8,008 bases of DNA from Oscillospiraceae bacterium (lineage in GTDB: Bacteria > Bacillota > Clostridia > Oscillospirales > Ruminococcaceae), in the NCBI GenBank assembly GCA_015067375.1, contig SVMQ01000093.1:1-8008 (forward strand). Direction: 5' to 3'. This document shows, piece by piece, positions 1 to 7,561 of this stretch. The first letter of the stretch is position 1. Every line of letters begins with the position of its first letter. Made by a program: the position numbers and the translations under genes. A model generated the notes under the pieces. It saw nothing but the letters and a program-made list of their open reading frames with translations, did not search any database and had not been told where the DNA came from.

Positions 1-518
1 CTATACGCGGCTCTGATGAAAATGCCGCAATACATTATGCTGCAAGGCTCATCGCGGCTGGGGATATCATTTCGTTATCACGCAGGCTGCTGGTAATAGC
101 AAGCGAGGATATCGGACTAGCTTATCCACAGGCGGTACCGATCGTAAAGGCGTGTGTTGACAGTGCTATGCAGCTAGGTCTGCCCGAAGCGCGTATCCCT
201 CTTGCTGAGGCGGTCATACTTCTTGCAACTGCACCTAAATCTAATAGTGCATATATGGCTATCGCTGAAGCAATGGCAGATATTGAAAACGGGGAAGTTG
301 GCGATTTTCCTCGTCATCTTCAGAACGAACACTGTGACGGGATCGACGCTAAGATAAGAGGTCAGCATTACCTTTATCCGCATGATTATCCGAATCATTG
401 GGTACAGCAGCAGTATCTTCCTGATGCACTTAAAGACAGAGTATATTACCATTACGGCGACAATAAACATGAAAAAGGTGCACAGGAATACTGGAAAAAG
501 ATCAAAAATCAGTCCTGA
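1..518 (+). CDS. rarA: RarA/MgsA replication-associated recombination protein A, C-terminal part (5' end outside window)
   Basis: The open frame is already running at position 3 and ends at TGA 516-518, giving about 171 residues; the AAA+ ATPase part with Walker motifs must lie left of the window. What is visible is the family's C-terminal helical and tetramerisation region: IRGSDENAA near the start, then SRRLLVIASEDIGLAYPQA, then PEARIPLAEAVILLATAPKSN, and near the end YLYPHDYPNHWVQQQYLPD with a final YYHYGDN. This set of motifs is diagnostic of RarA (MgsA/WRNIP1 family), a clamp-loader-like ATPase that acts at stalled replication forks and single-strand DNA ends in the cytoplasm. ATG 168 is an internal methionine, not the start, because conserved sequence continues upstream of it. 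Its last 17 bases overlap the end of the opposite-strand S1 gene, with no terminator between them. Confidence 0.93.
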   Translation, partial: IRGSDENAAIHYAARLIAAGDIISLSRRLLVIASEDIGLAYPQAVPIVKACVDSAMQLGLPEARIPLAEAVILLATAPKSNSAYMAIAEAMADIENGEVGDFPRHLQNEHCDGIDAKIRGQHYLYPHDYPNHWVQQQYLPDALKDRVYYHYGDNKHEKGAQEYWKKIKNQS

Positions 519-1422
519 TCATTTTTTCTGCTGCTAGGCTGGAATATACCCAGCTGTCTATATGACCTGAATCAATAAAATAGTCAAGCTCATTATCAGC
601 GTATGTATTATCAGACGTACTCACGATAATGAGCTTTATCTTCATCTTTTCGGGAATTATTGCTTTAATGTACACGCTTGCATGGCTGTTGATGCTGACA
701 TTGCTTTTTAATTCAGCAAGACCTGCAAGGTTTGGCGCAAGCTCGACGAAAATACCATAATCTTCTATAGAACGCACTACACCAGTCACTGTTTCACCCT
801 GATGAAAACGTGCTGCATTCTGCTCCCATGTACCAAGTAACTCTTTATGAGAAAGACATACCCTGTTGTCTTGCTTTCCTTTGACAACAGCCTTGATCAT
901 TTGACCTATATAAAATCTGTCCGAAGGATGCGATATCCTTGAAACGGATATCAGATCAATAGGTATCAAAGAGGGAATACCACAGCCAATATCCACAAAG
1001 CAACCGAAACGCTCCAGATGGGTTACTTTGGCTGAAATAACATCGCCATTTGAAAGTTTATTAATGTAATTATCAATGCATTCTTCCTGTGCCTTTTTAC
1101 GAGATAGTACAGCATATATGTTATCGTTTTCATCACGTTTAAAGTCTGTGACCTTGAAGCATACAGGTTTGTTTACGCGTGAGATCAGAGCGATGTCCTT
1201 AGTGGTACCTTCAGCTATTCCGATCGCGCCCTCGCATCGTGGTATGATACCTTTCATGCATCCAAGGTCAACGATCAGATTGTGCATACTGTCACATACG
1301 ATACACGGCGCCTCAATAATTCGGGATTCGTTATAACTATCGAGCAAAGTAAAGTATGACCTTAAATAAGACTGGTTTTCTTCGGTTTCCATTAAAAAGC
1401 CCTCAGGCAGATACTCGATCAT
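502..1422 (-). CDS. S1 RNA-binding domain protein (three S1-like OB folds)
   Basis: The protein has 306 residues from ATG 1422, chosen because GGAGG sits 6 nt upstream; the frame stays open 21 codons further but without a ribosome site and with a poor leader. Three S1-type OB-fold repeats can be read. The first (about residues 33-110) is divergent. The second (about 124-193) has GDVISAKVTHLERFGCFVDIG and ends VCLSHKELLG. The third (about 207-268) has GETVTGVVRSIEDYGIFVELAPNLAGLAEL. A charged tail follows. S1 repeats bind single-stranded RNA; related proteins in Firmicutes include ribosomal protein S1 homologues and polysomal regulators. It is shorter than the four-to-six-domain ribosomal S1, so I call the domains only and not rpsA. 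It is monocistronic and transcribed away from the recombinase gene. A TATTAT at minus 1455-1460 could be its -10 box but lacks a good -35. Confidence 0.85.
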   Translation of the reverse strand: MIEYLPEGFLMETEENQSYLRSYFTLLDSYNESRIIEAPCIVCDSMHNLIVDLGCMKGIIPRCEGAIGIAEGTTKDIALISRVNKPVCFKVTDFKRDENDNIYAVLSRKKAQEECIDNYINKLSNGDVISAKVTHLERFGCFVDIGCGIPSLIPIDLISVSRISHPSDRFYIGQMIKAVVKGKQDNRVCLSHKELLGTWEQNAARFHQGETVTGVVRSIEDYGIFVELAPNLAGLAELKSNVSINSHASVYIKAIIPEKMKIKLIIVSTSDNTYADNELDYFIDSGHIDSWVYSSLAAEKMIRTDF

Positions 1423-1428
1423 TTTGTA

Positions 1429-1433
1429 CCTCC
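1429..1433 (-). promoter_or_regulatory. Ribosome binding site deciding the S1-protein start
   Basis: The minus strand reads CTGGAGG followed by TACAAA and ATG. This perfect GGAGG at 6-nt spacing fixes the start at 1422 instead of the upstream in-frame ATG at 1485. Confidence 0.85.
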
Positions 1434-1509
1434 AGAAAATATTTGTTACGTTAAATAATATGTGCCAACTCAGGAGAATATTCACTGTGATCGAGTATTA
1501 ACTTTTTAG

Positions 1510-1538
1510 TTGCATGAGCGTTCAATATATGGTATAAT
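1510..1538 (+). promoter_or_regulatory. Sigma-A-type promoter of the tyrosine recombinase gene
   Basis: TTGCAT at 1510-1515 and a perfect TATAAT at 1533-1538 are separated by 17 nt, and TGG directly before the hexamer adds an extended -10 element. Transcription should start near 1545, giving a leader of about 80 nt that contains the inverted repeat at 1585-1612. No other promoter this close to consensus was seen in the window. Confidence 0.75.
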
Positions 1539-1584
1539 TGGAGATAGACATAAAACGGGAAGAGAGAAAAGAAAAATACACCTA

Positions 1585-1612
1585 ATTTCGTAAAATAGAA
1601 ATTTTACGAAAT
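1585..1612. repeat. Perfect 12-bp inverted repeat upstream of the recombinase; candidate Xer-type site or operator
   Basis: ATTTCGTAAAAT (1585-1596) and ATTTTACGAAAT (1601-1612) are exact reverse complements around AGAA. Read as DNA, it is two 11-bp arms around a 6-bp centre (TAGAAA), the geometry of Xer/dif sites. Read as RNA, it is an AU-rich hairpin in the leader of the recombinase mRNA. It is followed by AGAGAGGAGG, not by a T-run, so it is not an ordinary terminator, and it does not cover the Shine-Dalgarno sequence at 1617-1622. The role is unproven. The inverted repeat itself is certain. Confidence 0.9.
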
Positions 1613-1627
1613 AGAGAGGAGGAAGAA

Positions 1628-2665
1628 ATGGCAGCAAAACACAATTATGATAATGCGCCACAGTTACTTAAAGATTATCTTATATATCTGCAGCTGGTTA
1701 AAAATCGTTCCGATCTCACTGTTTTGAATTATTATACTGATCTACGGACATTTTTGCGATTTTACAAGATCAAGCTCGGACGTGCTTCGTATGACGAGGA
1801 GTTCAGTAAGATAGATATTCGTGACATAACCGAAGATGAGATCAAAGCGGTTGATCTGATGCTTGCTCAGGAATTTCTGATGTTCACGAAGACTGATAAA
1901 GATAATGAACAAAAAGCACGTTATCGTAAAGGAGTTACACTAAGGCAGTTTTTTAAATACCTGACTAACAACAAGCATCTGTTTGAAGTCAATCCTATGA
2001 CTAATCTTGAGCTGCCATCACCAAAGCCTGCATTGCCAAAATATCTTACACTGGAGCAAGCCTTGGAGATGCTTACTCATATCGATACGCCCGATCAGAA
2101 GCGCGATTATTGTATTGTAGTATTTCTATTGAATTGCGGTATGCGATTAAGTGAGTTAGTCGGCATAAACATCAGCGATATCCGCCGTACTCATGGTACA
2201 GATGGAAATGAGATATATTCGTTAAAAGTGCTTGGTAAAGGCAGCAAAGAACGCGTTGTATATCTGAACAACGCTTGTGTAAACGCTTACATGGATTACA
2301 TAGATCCAACTATAACAGACGAAGAAACACGTCGCGCAAACGGAAACCGCTGCATGACAGTAAATACCGATGCGTTGTTTCTTAGCCGACGTGGAACGCG
2401 TATATCAAATCGACGTGTTCAGCAGATAGTAGAACAATGCTTCAGATCGTGTGGATTGGATAATATGGGACTGTCTGTACATAAATTGCGTCATACCGCA
2501 GCAACGTTGATGTATCAGAATGGCGTTGATGTACGTGTGTTAAAGGATGTTCTGGGACACGAAAATCTTAATACCACACAGATCTATACGCACGTTTCCA
2601 ATGCACAGATGCAGAGTGCTATGCAGAATAATCCACTTAGTAATGTGACCAATAAGAAGAAATAA
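1628..2665 (+). CDS. Tyrosine recombinase / integrase, XerC-XerD type
   Basis: The start ATG 1628 is preceded by AGGAGG (1617-1622) at 5-nt spacing. The 345-residue protein has an N-terminal SAM-like core-binding domain (about residues 10-120; NRSDLTVLNYYTDLRTFLRF) and a C-terminal catalytic domain from about 138. All active-site residues are visible: Arg173 in CGMRLSEL, Lys204 in LGKGSKER, His285 and Arg288 in HKLRH, His311 in LGHENL and nucleophile Tyr320 in TQIYTHV. The enzyme cuts and rejoins DNA through a 3'-phosphotyrosine link. It is about 40 residues longer than typical XerC/XerD, with extra sequence near residues 48-75 and 222-245. No phage or transposon genes lie beside it, which favours a chromosomal Xer role (dimer resolution) over an element integrase. 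I leave the symbol open because XerC and XerD cannot be told apart here. A strong terminator follows directly. Confidence 0.92.
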   Translation: MAAKHNYDNAPQLLKDYLIYLQLVKNRSDLTVLNYYTDLRTFLRFYKIKLGRASYDEEFSKIDIRDITEDEIKAVDLMLAQEFLMFTKTDKDNEQKARYRKGVTLRQFFKYLTNNKHLFEVNPMTNLELPSPKPALPKYLTLEQALEMLTHIDTPDQKRDYCIVVFLLNCGMRLSELVGINISDIRRTHGTDGNEIYSLKVLGKGSKERVVYLNNACVNAYMDYIDPTITDEETRRANGNRCMTVNTDALFLSRRGTRISNRRVQQIVEQCFRSCGLDNMGLSVHKLRHTAATLMYQNGVDVRVLKDVLGHENLNTTQIYTHVSNAQMQSAMQNNPLSNVTNKKK

Positions 2666-2669
2666 AGGT

Positions 2670-2700
2670 AAAGCCTGAGAAATCAATTCTCAGGCTTTTT
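2670..2700 (+). terminator. Intrinsic terminator of the recombinase gene
   Basis: AAAGCCTGAGAA (2670-2681) pairs perfectly with TTCTCAGGCTTT (2687-2698) around a 5-nt loop ATCAA, and the stem runs into TTTTT. It starts 5 nt after the stop codon. On the opposite strand the stem is followed by TTTACC only, so it may also slow read-through from ligA, but less efficiently. Confidence 0.93.
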
Positions 2701-2753
2701 ATGTTATAAAACTAGAGTTTCAGAACTTATCCGCATTACAAGATACAACATTC

Positions 2754-2777
2754 AAAAAGGAAAGATATCTGTCCTTT
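2754..2777 (-). terminator. Probable weak terminator downstream of ligA
   Basis: Shortly after the ligA stop, the minus strand has AAAGGA (2777-2772) pairing with TCCTTT (2761-2756), with a short AT-rich inner part, followed by a T-run that ends at 2754. The stem has few G-C pairs, so efficiency is doubtful. The stronger hairpin at 2670-2700 lies beyond it as a backstop between these convergent genes. Confidence 0.45.
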
Positions 2778-2782
2778 ACCCT

Positions 2783-4765
<1,983 letters not shown>

Positions 4766-4768
4766 TTA

Positions 4769-4773
4769 CCTCC
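4769..4773 (-). promoter_or_regulatory. Ribosome binding site fixing a TTG start for ligA
   Basis: The minus strand reads ATGGAGGTAAACATTGGAG: GGAGG, a 6-nt gap, then TTG. The ATG that overlaps the Shine-Dalgarno sequence is out of frame. Thus ligA is most likely initiated at UUG, a weak start codon offset by a strong Shine-Dalgarno sequence. Confidence 0.85.
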
Positions 4774-4779
4774 ATAATA

Positions 4780-4795
4780 ACAGCGCTTCCGCTGT
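4780..4795 (-). repeat. Small intercistronic hairpin between yunB and ligA
   Basis: On the minus strand ACAGCG and CGCTGT pair perfectly around GAAG, directly after the yunB stop. No T-run follows (TATTATGG), so it is not a terminator. It leaves the ligA Shine-Dalgarno sequence free. A 3'-end protecting or RNase-processing role is possible but unproven. Confidence 0.5.
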
Positions 4796-4796
4796 G

Positions 4797-5498
4797 CTAC
4801 TGATCCGTTGCATAGTAATCTGCTTCGTAATCCTCAAGCGTACCGACAAGCTCCCCGTCAGACGAAACAACATGAGTGTAAGCCTCAGGAACTCTGCCGA
4901 TAATGATAGTTTCAGCTGCAACTATCGCTGTATGTACAGTCACCTCGGACGAGTAACCGGGCACGATCGCTTCTACTCTTGCGGATATATCAACTATAAT
5001 GCGGTGCCGAGTCTGATTGATACCTGCTTCAGAAAACTCGCTTATGATACGCGTCACCGAATGTCCCATAGGTATCAAAGAAATTCCGATATCAAAGCCC
5101 TTGCCCTGCAGGAACTGCAGACCTGTTATCGTACCGATCGGAATGGCTATATCTATCATAGACATCCGCTGCATTTCACGCTCGATGCGTTCAGAAACAC
5201 CTGTTTTCAGCAGATTTATGTTAACTATGTTGCTCTCCACCGAAACGACCTCGCCGTCGGTATTGGATGTCAGATCAACCAGATTACTATAGCTGATATC
5301 CGTGCGTGAAAGCTCCTCGTTTACAGCATTGTTTATGATAGCAGTTACAATATTGCTGCATTCGTAAGTGTTTGCGGTCTCTATCAGCGGACTCAAGCTC
5401 AGATCTACTATCACAGCAAGTCCGATGAAGATCAATGATATTGAAATAAGCTTGAAACCGAACGAACGCAATGCTCGTCGCGCCTTGTCTGACTTCAT
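4797..5498 (-). CDS. yunB: Sporulation protein YunB
   Basis: The protein has 233 residues from ATG 5498 (stop TAG). A basic N-terminus (KSDKARRALRSFGFK) is followed by one membrane helix at about residues 17-33, then an extracytoplasmic domain, so it is a single-pass protein anchored at its N-terminus. The family signature is clear: IPIGTITGLQFLQGKG (119-134), IPMGHSVTRIISEF (142-155) and AGINQTRHRIIVDISARV (158-175). In Bacillus subtilis YunB is a sigma-E-controlled sporulation protein needed for proper spore formation; its biochemical activity is not known to me. The frame is open 12 codons upstream, but those codons overlap the hairpin and the putative sigma-E promoter, and the first two ATGs lack a ribosome site. 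A GTG three codons upstream sits too close to the GGAGG. It lies between the M18 aminopeptidase and ligA on the same strand. Confidence 0.9.
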   Translation of the reverse strand: MKSDKARRALRSFGFKLISISLIFIGLAVIVDLSLSPLIETANTYECSNIVTAIINNAVNEELSRTDISYSNLVDLTSNTDGEVVSVESNIVNINLLKTGVSERIEREMQRMSMIDIAIPIGTITGLQFLQGKGFDIGISLIPMGHSVTRIISEFSEAGINQTRHRIIVDISARVEAIVPGYSSEVTVHTAIVAAETIIIGRVPEAYTHVVSSDGELVGTLEDYEADYYATDQ

Positions 5499-5508
5499 TT
5501 CTTTCACC

Positions 5509-5539
5509 CCTCCGTGCATAATATGTTTATGCACAGAGA
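5509..5539 (-). promoter_or_regulatory. Hairpin sequestering the yunB Shine-Dalgarno sequence
   Basis: In minus-strand RNA, GUGCAUAA (5534-5527) pairs perfectly with UUAUGCAC (5521-5514) around ACAUA. The pairing continues outward with UCUCU (5539-5535) against GGAGG (5513-5509), giving 13 pairs with two G-U wobbles. GGAGG is the Shine-Dalgarno sequence of yunB (ATG at 5498), so it is completely buried when the whole hairpin is transcribed. No T-run follows, so it is not a terminator. The function is inferred from the pairing and was not measured. Confidence 0.75.
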
Positions 5540-5552
5540 TCGGTGAATATCA
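5524..5552 (-). promoter_or_regulatory. Candidate sigma-E (mother-cell sporulation) promoter of yunB
   Basis: TGATATT (5552-5546) matches the sigma-E -35 consensus KMATATT at six of seven positions. After 14 nt, CATAAACA (5531-5524) matches the -10 consensus CATACAMT at six of eight. Transcription would start near 5517, giving a leader of about 20 nt that carries the Shine-Dalgarno sequence but not the left hairpin arm. YunB being a known sigma-E-regulon protein in Bacillus supports the call. The region is AT-rich, so a chance match is possible. Confidence 0.45.
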
Positions 5553-5555
5553 AGA

Positions 5556-6962
5556 TTATGCGTTGATAAACGCCTCAAATGCCTTGTAAGCGGCATAGAC
5601 ATCAGTTTTTGCGGTTATCTCAAACGGAGCGTGCATTGAAAGAACAGGCACGCCGATGTCGATAGTATCAACATCGAGATTTGCGATATATGCGGCTACA
5701 GTTCCGCCGCCTCCGATGTCGACCTTACCAAGCTCGCCTGTCTGCCAGATGACCTTTTTGCTGTCCAGCAGCGCTCTTATCTCGCCGACAAATTCAGCGC
5801 TGGCGTCAGATGTGCCGCTCTTTCCGCGTGAGCCTGTGTACTTTGTTACACACACACCGCCGTTAAGGTATGCACAGTTCTTTTTCTCGAAAACATCGGG
5901 GAAAGTAGGATCAAATGCCGCATTAACGTCAGCGGAAAGGCACTTGGAGTTAGACAGCACAGTGCGTCCCTCAACTCCGAAGGTTGCCGCTAAGTCAGAA
6001 ATAAAGTACTTGAGATATGCGGAGCAAAGACCTGTGTTACCGTCACTGCCTGTCTCTTCCTTATCTGTAAGGATAGCGACAGCCGTTCTGCGAGGTGTCT
6101 TAGCGCCGAGTATAGCCATAAGCTCAGTGTAGGCGCATACTCTGTCATCCTGTCCATAAGCGCCGACAAGTCCTCTGTCCAGACCAACGTCCTTAGCCTT
6201 GAATGCAGGAACCGCCTCCAGCTCAGCGGAAAGGAAATCAGCCTCGGTGATACCGTATTTTTCATTCAGGATCATCATAAGATTCAGCTTTACAAGCTCG
6301 CTGCCCTCGTCGTCCTTGAACGGGCGCGAACCAATGATGATATTAAGCTCCTCGCCCTTGATAAGTTCAGTTGCAGGGCGCTTATACTGTGTATTTGCAA
6401 GATGCGGAAGCAGATCGGATACACAGAAAACAGGATCGTTCTCATCCTCGCCTAACGTTACAGTTACCTTTGTTCCATCAGCTTTGACGATGACTCCGTG
6501 AAGAGAAAGCGGAACAGTTGGCCACTGATACTTCTTTATACCGCCATAATAATGTGTCTTGAAGTAGCCTACACCATCTCTCTCATAAAGCGGATTCTGC
6601 TTGAGGTCAAGACGCGGAGAATCAATGTGAGCCGCAAGCAGATTCACACCGTTTTCAATACTGTCTTTTCCAATAACAGCAAGAATTACAGACTTCTCAC
6701 GGTTTACATAATATACCTTGTCGCCTGCCTTGTAGGATGCTTTTCTGTCAAACGGCACAAAGCCCTTTGCGATAGCTTCCTTTTCGATGTAAGCAGCTGC
6801 TTCGCGCTCTGTCTTAGCGAGATCAAGGAACTTCTTGTAGCCCTCGCAAAACTTGTCGCACTTTTTAAGCTCAGTATCGCTCATGATCTGAACTGCATTC
6901 TTTCTCTCCATGAACAGCTTTTCTTTGAGCTGCTTTACGTTGTTATTTTCTTTCTTAGCCAT
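5556..6962 (-). CDS. apeA: M18 family zinc aminopeptidase (type 1)
   Basis: The 468-residue protein is a cytoplasmic metallopeptidase that removes N-terminal residues, by family often acidic or broadly neutral ones, from peptides. Metal and catalytic motifs of M18 are all present: AHIDSPR (His112), QDDRVCAY (bridging Asp272), DKEETGSDGNTG (Glu302/Glu303), SADVNAAFDP (Asp345) and VPVLSMHAPFE (His444). THYYGGIKKYQWPTVPLSLHG (about 136-156) and GIGIT-like loop regions match the longer type-1 clostridial form, which is why I give apeA; apeB is used for the shorter form. The start ATG 6962 has AAAGGA at 8-nt spacing. It lies 17 bp after the transglycosylase stop and 57 bp before yunB, so it is co-transcribed with the upstream genes. 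No signal peptide is seen. Confidence 0.93.
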   Translation of the reverse strand: MAKKENNNVKQLKEKLFMERKNAVQIMSDTELKKCDKFCEGYKKFLDLAKTEREAAAYIEKEAIAKGFVPFDRKASYKAGDKVYYVNREKSVILAVIGKDSIENGVNLLAAHIDSPRLDLKQNPLYERDGVGYFKTHYYGGIKKYQWPTVPLSLHGVIVKADGTKVTVTLGEDENDPVFCVSDLLPHLANTQYKRPATELIKGEELNIIIGSRPFKDDEGSELVKLNLMMILNEKYGITEADFLSAELEAVPAFKAKDVGLDRGLVGAYGQDDRVCAYTELMAILGAKTPRRTAVAILTDKEETGSDGNTGLCSAYLKYFISDLAATFGVEGRTVLSNSKCLSADVNAAFDPTFPDVFEKKNCAYLNGGVCVTKYTGSRGKSGTSDASAEFVGEIRALLDSKKVIWQTGELGKVDIGGGGTVAAYIANLDVDTIDIGVPVLSMHAPFEITAKTDVYAAYKAFEAFINA

Positions 6963-6979
6963 GATTTTGATCCTTTCTG

Positions 6980-7561
6980 TTAATCTTCGTATATTTTCTT
7001 ATAGGTTGCCATAGCCTTATTTATCTTGTCCACATAATGAGCGGTGTCCGAAATCGGTATAACGTCCAGATGGACGCCATCCTTGGAATATTCGGGATCT
7101 GCCAACCACTCATTGACTTTGCCTCGGCCTGCATGATATGCCGCCATAGTTGCGTCAATGTTTCCGAATTCTTTGTAAAGGTAACCAAGCAGGTAGCAGC
7201 CGTATCGTATATTATGCTCAGGTATGAACATCTCGTGATACTGTGTTACCTCGTCGTCCAGTTTGAACTTTATCCAGTCGAAGGTGTTCTCCATTATCTG
7301 CATAAGACCACGCGCTCCGACGTTTGATACCGCGCCGCTGTCGTATCCGCTTTCGGTCTTTATTACGGCATAGACGAGATATTTGTCAATATCATTTTCC
7401 TTTGCATACCGTTCGACATATTCGCTGTACCTTATGGGATGCTCCGACAAGACCCATTTATTATAGGCATTGTAGATCGCAACTGCAGCAACGATAACAG
7501 CGACCAGTACTATAAATGCGATCGTGCCTGAATGACTCTTATGCTTCCGCGTTCTAACCAT
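6980..7561 (-). CDS. Membrane-anchored lytic transglycosylase (SLT domain)
   Basis: The protein has 193 residues from ATG 7561. A basic N-terminus (MVRTRKHKSH) and one membrane helix (about residues 12-31) place the rest outside the membrane. The SLT/goose-lysozyme-like domain covers about 45-190: AVIKTESGYDSGAVSNVGARG, with Glu70 as the catalytic acid, then GLMQI (85-89), HNIRYGCYLLGYL (116-128) and AAYHAGRGKVNEWL (140-153; the Asn of the common AYNAG is His here). Near the end ISDTAHYVDKI is the usual YV motif. It cleaves peptidoglycan between MurNAc and GlcNAc with 1,6-anhydro product. The coaE stop and this start share one base (TAATG), so translation is coupled. A longer in-frame start at 7639 would run through coaE and lacks support. 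The coaE-transglycosylase pair is common in Clostridia. Confidence 0.92.
   Translation of the reverse strand: MVRTRKHKSHSGTIAFIVLVAVIVAAVAIYNAYNKWVLSEHPIRYSEYVERYAKENDIDKYLVYAVIKTESGYDSGAVSNVGARGLMQIMENTFDWIKFKLDDEVTQYHEMFIPEHNIRYGCYLLGYLYKEFGNIDATMAAYHAGRGKVNEWLADPEYSKDGVHLDVIPISDTAHYVDKINKAMATYKKIYED

Noticed and set aside
1455..1460. TATTAT on the minus strand as -10 box of the S1 gene
   Set aside because: Good hexamer and position, but no acceptable -35 at 16-18 nt and no extended -10; TTGGCA nearby has no matching -10. Not listed as a feature.
1423..1485. N-terminal extension of the S1 protein by 21 residues
   Set aside because: No ribosome site before ATG 1485, while ATG 1422 has GGAGG at 6 nt; the extension would cover the intergenic region.
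1585..1612. Inverted repeat read as an intrinsic terminator or attenuator
   Set aside because: The stem is AU-rich and is followed by AGAGAGGAGG, with no T-run, so it does not meet the terminator pattern.
1628..2665. The tyrosine recombinase as integrase of a mobile element
   Set aside because: No phage, conjugation, excisionase or cargo genes, no tRNA and no direct repeats flank it; both neighbours are chromosomal genes.
5499..5534. Longer yunB start (12 extra codons)
   Set aside because: The extra codons overlap the Shine-Dalgarno hairpin, the upstream ATGs lack ribosome sites, and the resulting N-terminus is unlike the family's basic-then-membrane-helix start.
5656..6132. A 158-codon open frame on the plus strand
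   Set aside because: It is antisense to the conserved metal-binding part of the M18 aminopeptidase; Ser/Pro-rich composition is typical of a shadow frame.
6498..6983. A 161-codon open frame on the plus strand
   Set aside because: It is antisense to the M18 aminopeptidase N-terminal half and has no plausible Shine-Dalgarno sequence or family motif.
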